Positions 58,620 through 64,000 of a stretch of DNA of 64,000 nucleotides are shown piece by piece; position 1 is the stretch's first letter; each line of letters begins with the position of its first letter. Both the position numbers and the translations under genes were made by a program. The DNA is from Tetragonia tetragonoides (lineage: Eukaryota; Streptophyta; Magnoliopsida; Caryophyllales; Aizoaceae), in assembly GCA_038025085.1 (NCBI GenBank), contig CM076147.1, positions 42,988,766 through 43,052,765 of the forward strand, written 5' to 3'. The notes below the pieces were generated by a model that saw only the letters and a list, made by a program, of their open reading frames with translations, was not told where the DNA came from and searched no databases.

Positions 58620-61600
58620 TCACCCGGGTTTCTCCCCTACAGTAGGAATATGTATACTGAGGTCGTCCGATTTGGGGCAGCCCTGGATTGTCAAACCATG
58701 CTCATTTGCAAGATGCAGAATGCAGATGAAACAAAGATGAGGGGAGATATCATTCGTTGCAGCAGCTTGGCAATCATCAGGAAAGGTGGCTAGTAACTGT
58801 CTGAAAGATAAGGCATTCTCGTGCATCTCCTGCTAAGAAAAAGCATCCACACTTTATACTTTGTAAGAAAAGAATTTATAAGCAAGAATATAGTCTAATA
58901 CATTCATAGATACGATGAAATAGATGAATGAAAAATCACTTGGTAAACTAATCATATACAGTATATGAGAATGACTAGAAAGCAGAACTGGGGGGTGTGT
59001 GTGGGGGGGGGGGGGGCGGCAGGGAGGTTACAGCATTTGTAACAGTTGTACCTATATGGCTATACCACTCTTCGCATCCTCTGGAAACCATGGAGCATAA
59101 AGAACACGAAGCATTAACTAATCTAGAAGCCACCCCTCAAAGGCTCAAATTGATGAAAATGATGTTCAGCTGAAGAGCCTAGTCCCAATATATTCACAGA
59201 AGCAAAATCTTTTTGACATTTCTGGGGAATGGGAGAAGAAATATGATCATCATCCAAGGGTGAAGCATGACCATAAATTTCGAAGCGGTTCAATGTGTTA
59301 TCAATTCTGTTTTTTCTACGAATTTGATTTGCAAAAGAGTGATAAATTTTAAACCATCAACTATGAAACTTTGGAGTCCAGAGATGCTCCAATGATGAGG
59401 AGAATCATTCATCAAATTGGGTTAAACATGTTACAAAATACCTGCAAACTGCCCAAAACAGGAGCCACTTACAGAAAACAGTGCCTGAGGACTTAGGAGT
59501 AACTATTACTTCTAAGCATCATCATTCTTGAGCGAGTCATAAAAGTGGGCACTTGTCAATATTTCAATTTGTAGGTTATGCTAATTGCAGCTAAGTTTTC
59601 TAAAATACTCTTTAAGATTCTAACCATATGAAAAGGCACTTGTCATCACATTTCCTCATGCACAGATTGCATTTGAAGTACTGCATATATACAGTATACC
59701 ACAAATGGTCATCCAAATTCATGTAAGCACAATGTATCTCCTCTATTTTGTTGGAGAACGACAATCAACTAGCAGCAATAGGTGGTTAGTTCATGATCAT
59801 CGGTTCGCATCTATATCTGTCAGATCACATCGGAAGGACGTTTCGGATTATGAACATAATGGAAATGTGTTTCTATATGTGCAACGGCAAATTGACAATG
59901 AAGCAATCATTCAATCTTATATTTCTTGCATAACATATGGTATTTGTTTGGAGGAAATCAAAATTCAAAAGCCAAACAGAGGTTCAATTCATATTCACAA
60001 TTTCACATCTTAACTAGAACACCTTGTTGTGATGTTTCCCAGCAATGAACAGGCCACTGCAACGTTAAGTCTCATATCAAAAAAGAGTTTCCTTTGAAAT
60101 GGATTCATCCAATGCTGGTTAATAATTAGACTAATCAAAGTATCAGAAAAGCTAACATCATATTACAAGAAGGGTGGAAGATGTTCCCTAGGATCTTGTA
60201 GACATTAGGGTTCATCTTTTTTGCTATTTTTAGTAGCAAATATACAAATATAACTTCTTTCAGAAACATACATTTAGACACAAAGAGACCAGACATTGAC
60301 ACTTGAAACTACTAAAATATTTGCTTATAATAAATTTGCTTACCATTTCAGATGTCTGAACAGATCCCTGAATATGATTCCAAAGTGTTTCCTTCAAAAT
60401 GTGGACATCCACTTGTTTTGAAATTCATCATATTGTAGTTGAATTTTATCAACCTAATTCATATCGCCAATGAAGAAAATTAAGAATGCTTGTGAATTAT
60501 ACATCATAAAAGGGCTTGCAAGGCAATAGACTGCCCCCACTAGTTTCCAAAAATAACAGCTTTGAGTCAAGAAGAACTTAAAAAGCAATCAAAAGTACAG
60601 TCTCATATATCTTAATAGCAATAAATATAAGCACAGCAAATCCAAATAAAACAAGTCAAGTCACAGCAAACTTGTTTTCAACTCTTGGACAGTTTCCCAA
60701 ATTACGCACAGCTTAACATTAGAAGCAAATCTCAGATGGGAAGATAAGATAAACAAACCTTACGAGGTTGTGCAACAAGTATCTCCTCTTCTACATCACT
60801 CTGAATATACCCATCGTCGTATGGGCCACTAACTGAAGGTTCTTTGTCCCATGAAGGCAATGGAACATCACAATCATTTTTCCACTGCCTGTGACAAACA
60901 AACGACAAAAATAAGAAGGCTCCTATAAAACCTTCACAATATGCCATTCAAAATGCATATTAGGCATGATGAAACAAACAAATCATCTACAGCATGAAGC
61001 AAATGATCAAGAATACAGGTAACACTGCTAGCCTGGTATAGACTAAAGTAGTAAAACAGTCTCCAAGCAACCGGTCAACTGACTTAACTCCCTAGGAATT
61101 AGGAGATTTATCCCCTTCATAATATGCCATTTAAAATTAATATTAGGCGTGATAAACCGAACAGATCATTTCTACAGCATGAAGAAAATGGTCAAGAATA
61201 CAGGTAACACTACTAGCCTGGTATAGACTAAGTAGTAAAATAGTCACCAAGCAACTGGCCAACTGACTCAACTCCATAAGAACTGATTTATCCCATACTA
61301 CTCGTGTACCATATTACAGTTGGATAACCCATAGACATTCATCACCATATATTGAGATATTTGATGACTGATGCTCTATAATGCTACCATCAAGTACTTT
61401 ATGCTATGATTTTATAATTTTCTCTTCAGATATGTTATGATGATGAAAAATAATAATGGCACGAATACAGGAATTTTCCAGGACCTAATAATATCATACT
61501 ATGAAGCCAATTGATACGTCAATCTTTTATAAAATGTTTCTATTCACATTCAGAGAGAGAATCGCAAAATCCAGCATCAGAGTATGTGAAGGATAATATA

Positions 61601-64000
61601 TAGATTGAAGGGGTGCAAGAGGAGAACCTAAGAAAATCAGCAGCTATTGGCTAAAGCTTAAGATCTACTTGCTTAACTATAGCAGTTTTAATTCAGGGCT
61701 TATTACATCATACAGCACATACTTCTGGTAGGAAAAGACATAAATAGCGGGAAAGATAGAAAAAGAACCGCTCATGTAGAAATGAAACACAGAACTTTTG
61801 GTCTCAGTATAGTCACAAAAATTATCATATTGCTCACTACCTCAAGTATGCTCTAAGAATCAGATCACTTGAACAACAAAACTCTCATTGTTTTCCAGGA
61901 GTTACTTGAAATAGTCTATGCCTTTAAGTCTTTAAAAAAAAAAGAAAAAAAATATATGCCTCGGACTTCCGTTTCCTGGATCAGCCACTCAGTATAATAT
62001 GAAAGCAATAAGCATGAGAGAATACTGTTTACAGGGCAAAAATCTAGGCTACATATGAATTATGATGTATGAACTTGTACATACCGGAAATTCTTCTTTG
62101 TCTTCTCTTGCCAAGGCACTACAATAGATAAAGAGCATGTCAGCGTCTCAGCAATGCTAAGTTTAAGACTCGGTCAACTGATGATTGCATCAAGTTGAGC
62201 ATGTAGACCGTGATCCTCCACATTGTTACTAAAATGAACATAAACGGGATTCAAATCTTGGAAGGAGAAAAACGAATTTTTAATTGGAAGAAATATTTGT
62301 TCCCCCAGCATAGAAATATTTGTCCCCCCAGCAAAGAACAAAATGAAGGAGTGAAGATATTAGGAATTCTTTTTTTCAAAAGAATGTGTGATTTTAAACA
62401 ATTCATTTTCAGAGTCAAAATCTTCACCCTTTTATATGTCATTTACTTGGCTAAAATTGCTCCTAGTTATACTGTAGTCACTTAAGTTTTTACTTTCAAG
62501 ACGGATTAGGTTGACACTTGACAATAACTGAATAACATCATTCAATTAGATGATTTATGAATTCTTATATGTAGAAGGTCTAATTTATATTACCATAATG
62601 TTTGGAAGAAGAAACAATTTCACGAGATCCTCTGGTTGATAGTGACAATCTTCCGGAAGTGTCTTTGAAGAAGGGACTTTTCTTGGAGGAAGCAGCAAAG
62701 ACTTGGGATTTTTAGCAGGAAGGAAAATGTCAGGCAGTTCTTCATCCAAATAACTAGTGAAGTCAATGTCCAGCTCTATTGACTTTTTACTTCTTGGTCT
62801 CTTCACAGCACAATCCAGCCCAACATCAGGACTATTAATGCTCTTCGAACCTACACAGTTGATTTAATAACTAATTAATTGTCTTCTGAAACAATAGCAT
62901 AACTGAAAGTACTATCTACAGTATAACTAGAGATGTCCAAACTAACCCTTGGGCTTTCGGTACTTCCAATGGTCAGGCCCGGCCCATTCATTCTGCATTG
63001 AAGTATATCCCAATCCTCCACATAGAAGTGAGGCAACGTTCTTAAATCTGTAATCCATGTCAGATTCATGGGACGTAAATGATACTCGTTCCTATGAATA
63101 TGAAAGATAGACAATTAGTTTAAGGTAGCTTGATTCAATTTTCTAGCAGAAGACTGTTGACAAACCTACAGTTCTGTGAAGAAAGATATCTATCACATAC
63201 ATGCAGCTAGAATGGTCAAAGCACTTTACTAGATTTATACTGACATACCTCTGGATCATCAATGTTGGACCCCTCATCAGAAACAGAGACATTTTCATGA
63301 TGATCAACAGACCATGCCTCAGCATCATCAACCTGAGGGTCCATATCCACAATTGTGTCGTTGCTGCTAAAAGGTTTTTCACCCACATTTAACTCGTTGT
63401 TTTCATCAACTGTAGTCCCATTCACAATAGAATCCAGGCCATCATATATCTTTGACGGAAAACTATGCTCATTAAGCTGCTCTGTTATATCCCAAAGAGA
63501 AGGAGATATATGTTGCTCCATATGCATCTTCGTTACCAGTTGTTCAATGCAGTCTGAGAGAGAAACAAGCAAACTTATAGGTTCCATATGAGAAGGGGAT
63601 CAAACCATTGAATCTCTAACACTGACCTCTAGCAAAGAAGATATCAATCAGATCAGAACTAGTACAATCACTTGCAGGTGGTATGCACTTCGCTGGAACT
63701 TCTTGGGAGTCGAAAAGTACCCAACACCCTCCAAACACTCCAAGGTTATACAGAAGGAGACCCTTTGCCCCACCTTCATCGAACTGCGCAGATGTCTGAT
63801 GATATAGAGGATCCACTGCAAATGCAACTGGAAGACCACGGGAATCAAATGCTTAAAACAGAGATAGCGAGAGAGGGAGAGAGGGAGAGAGGGAGAGAGA
63901 GAGAGAGACAGAAATAGAGAGAGAGAGAAGGATCTTGCATTACCATCAAACTTCTTTACATTCAAAGCTTCAAAAGATGACTCCAATGTCGACAAAGGCG
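58620..64000 (-). CDS. CAPH: condensin complex subunit 2 (CAP-H/Barren), 5' end outside window, possible frameshift
   Basis: The C-terminal two-thirds of a kleisin gene. Exons: 63944-64000 (continues past the edge), 63627-63827, 63249-63553, 62947-63091, 62594-62850, 62081-62118, 60759-60888, 60344-60453 and 58620-58829. Hallmarks are LESSFEALNVKKFD, VDPLYHQTSAQFDEGGAKG, LPEDCHYQPEDLVKLFLLPN, ILVAQPRKV, and a terminal winged-helix region with SPHLCFICILHLANEHGL. CAP-H bridges the SMC2-SMC4 heads and holds the CAP-D/G subunits of condensin for mitotic chromosome compaction. The 62081 donor (gtacaag) keeps frame; the stronger-looking gtatgt four bases earlier would break it. Exon 60344-60453 is 110 nt, and its two halves (KIQLQYDE and SKQVDVHILKETLW) are in different frames, so one base is missing near 60420-60426. 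This is either a real lesion or a sequence error. Confidence 0.9.
60930..61300. repeat. tandem duplication of about 182 bp in a CAP-H intron
   Basis: Two copies lie head to tail, starting near 60932 and 61114. Shared order: 'ccttca-aatatgccatt-aaaat', 'atattaggc-tgat-aa-c', 'ctacagcatgaag-aaatg-tcaagaatacaggtaacac', 'tagcctggtatagact', 'caagcaac-gg-caactgact-aactcc' and 'tttatccc'. It sits in the large intron between exons 60759-60888 and 62081-62118 and does not touch coding sequence. Confidence 0.9.
63868..63930. repeat. (GA)n microsatellite in a CAP-H intron
   Basis: A run of GA with interspersed GGGA units in the 116-bp intron between exons 63627-63827 and 63944-64000. It is close to the exon border, so length changes could influence splicing; that is speculation. 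Confidence 0.9.

Overview
The window is nuclear DNA of a flowering plant, probably a eudicot. The evidence is multi-exon genes with GT-AG introns and AT-rich intergenic DNA, a plant-type starch-branching-enzyme homologue, a DUF4408/DUF761 protein, GT61 glycosyltransferases, and several plant transposon classes. I cannot name the species. There are no operons, phage, CRISPR or bacterial features.

Layout. 1-440: degenerate satellite-like repeat. 1294-4705 (-): ribonuclease III-like (RTL2-type) gene with a Mutator-type element in intron 1. 6031-16627 (-): complete nine-exon CNOT9/RCD1 gene. Its introns hold a satellite-like array (about 8970-9880), a minisatellite, an 8-bp-TSD MITE and an apparently intact 3.3-kb hAT transposon with a two-exon transposase. 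16881-18010: a tandem duplication, one copy of which carries a hairpin-rich Mutator-type MITE. 18468-28564 (-): complete 21-exon branching-enzyme-3 (EMB2729-type) gene. 28.9-29.9 kb: an element with long terminal inverted repeats. 30452-33537 (-): seven-exon PLP-homeostasis protein (YggS/PROSC) gene. 34050-36737: a 2.7-kb TIR element carrying a small GRF-type zinc-finger ORF. 37104-38998 and 40152-44509 (-): tandem GT61 glycosyltransferase genes with identical four-exon structure. 45260-45793: a third Mutator-type MITE. 46771 to about 51980 (-): a decayed L1-type LINE. 55109-55816 (-): DUF4408/DUF761 membrane protein. 56874-57128: Stowaway-type MITE. 58620-64000 (-): condensin CAP-H gene, 5' end outside the window, with an apparent one-base frameshift.

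The host genes are unrelated housekeeping functions (RNA processing and decay, plastid glucan metabolism, vitamin B6 homeostasis, wall or Golgi glycosylation, chromosome condensation). All are on the minus strand; only the hAT transposase and the GRF zinc-finger ORF are on plus. Exon boundaries were worked out by hand from splice signals, reading phase and family conservation, and the CDS phases close exactly for CNOT9, BE3, the PLP protein and both GT61 genes. The most interesting points are the BE3 protein lacking two of the three GH13 catalytic acids, the intact hAT element with an unusually long flanking duplication, the hairpin MITE with an empty-site paralogue beside it, the TIR element carrying a GRF zinc finger, and the CAP-H frameshift.
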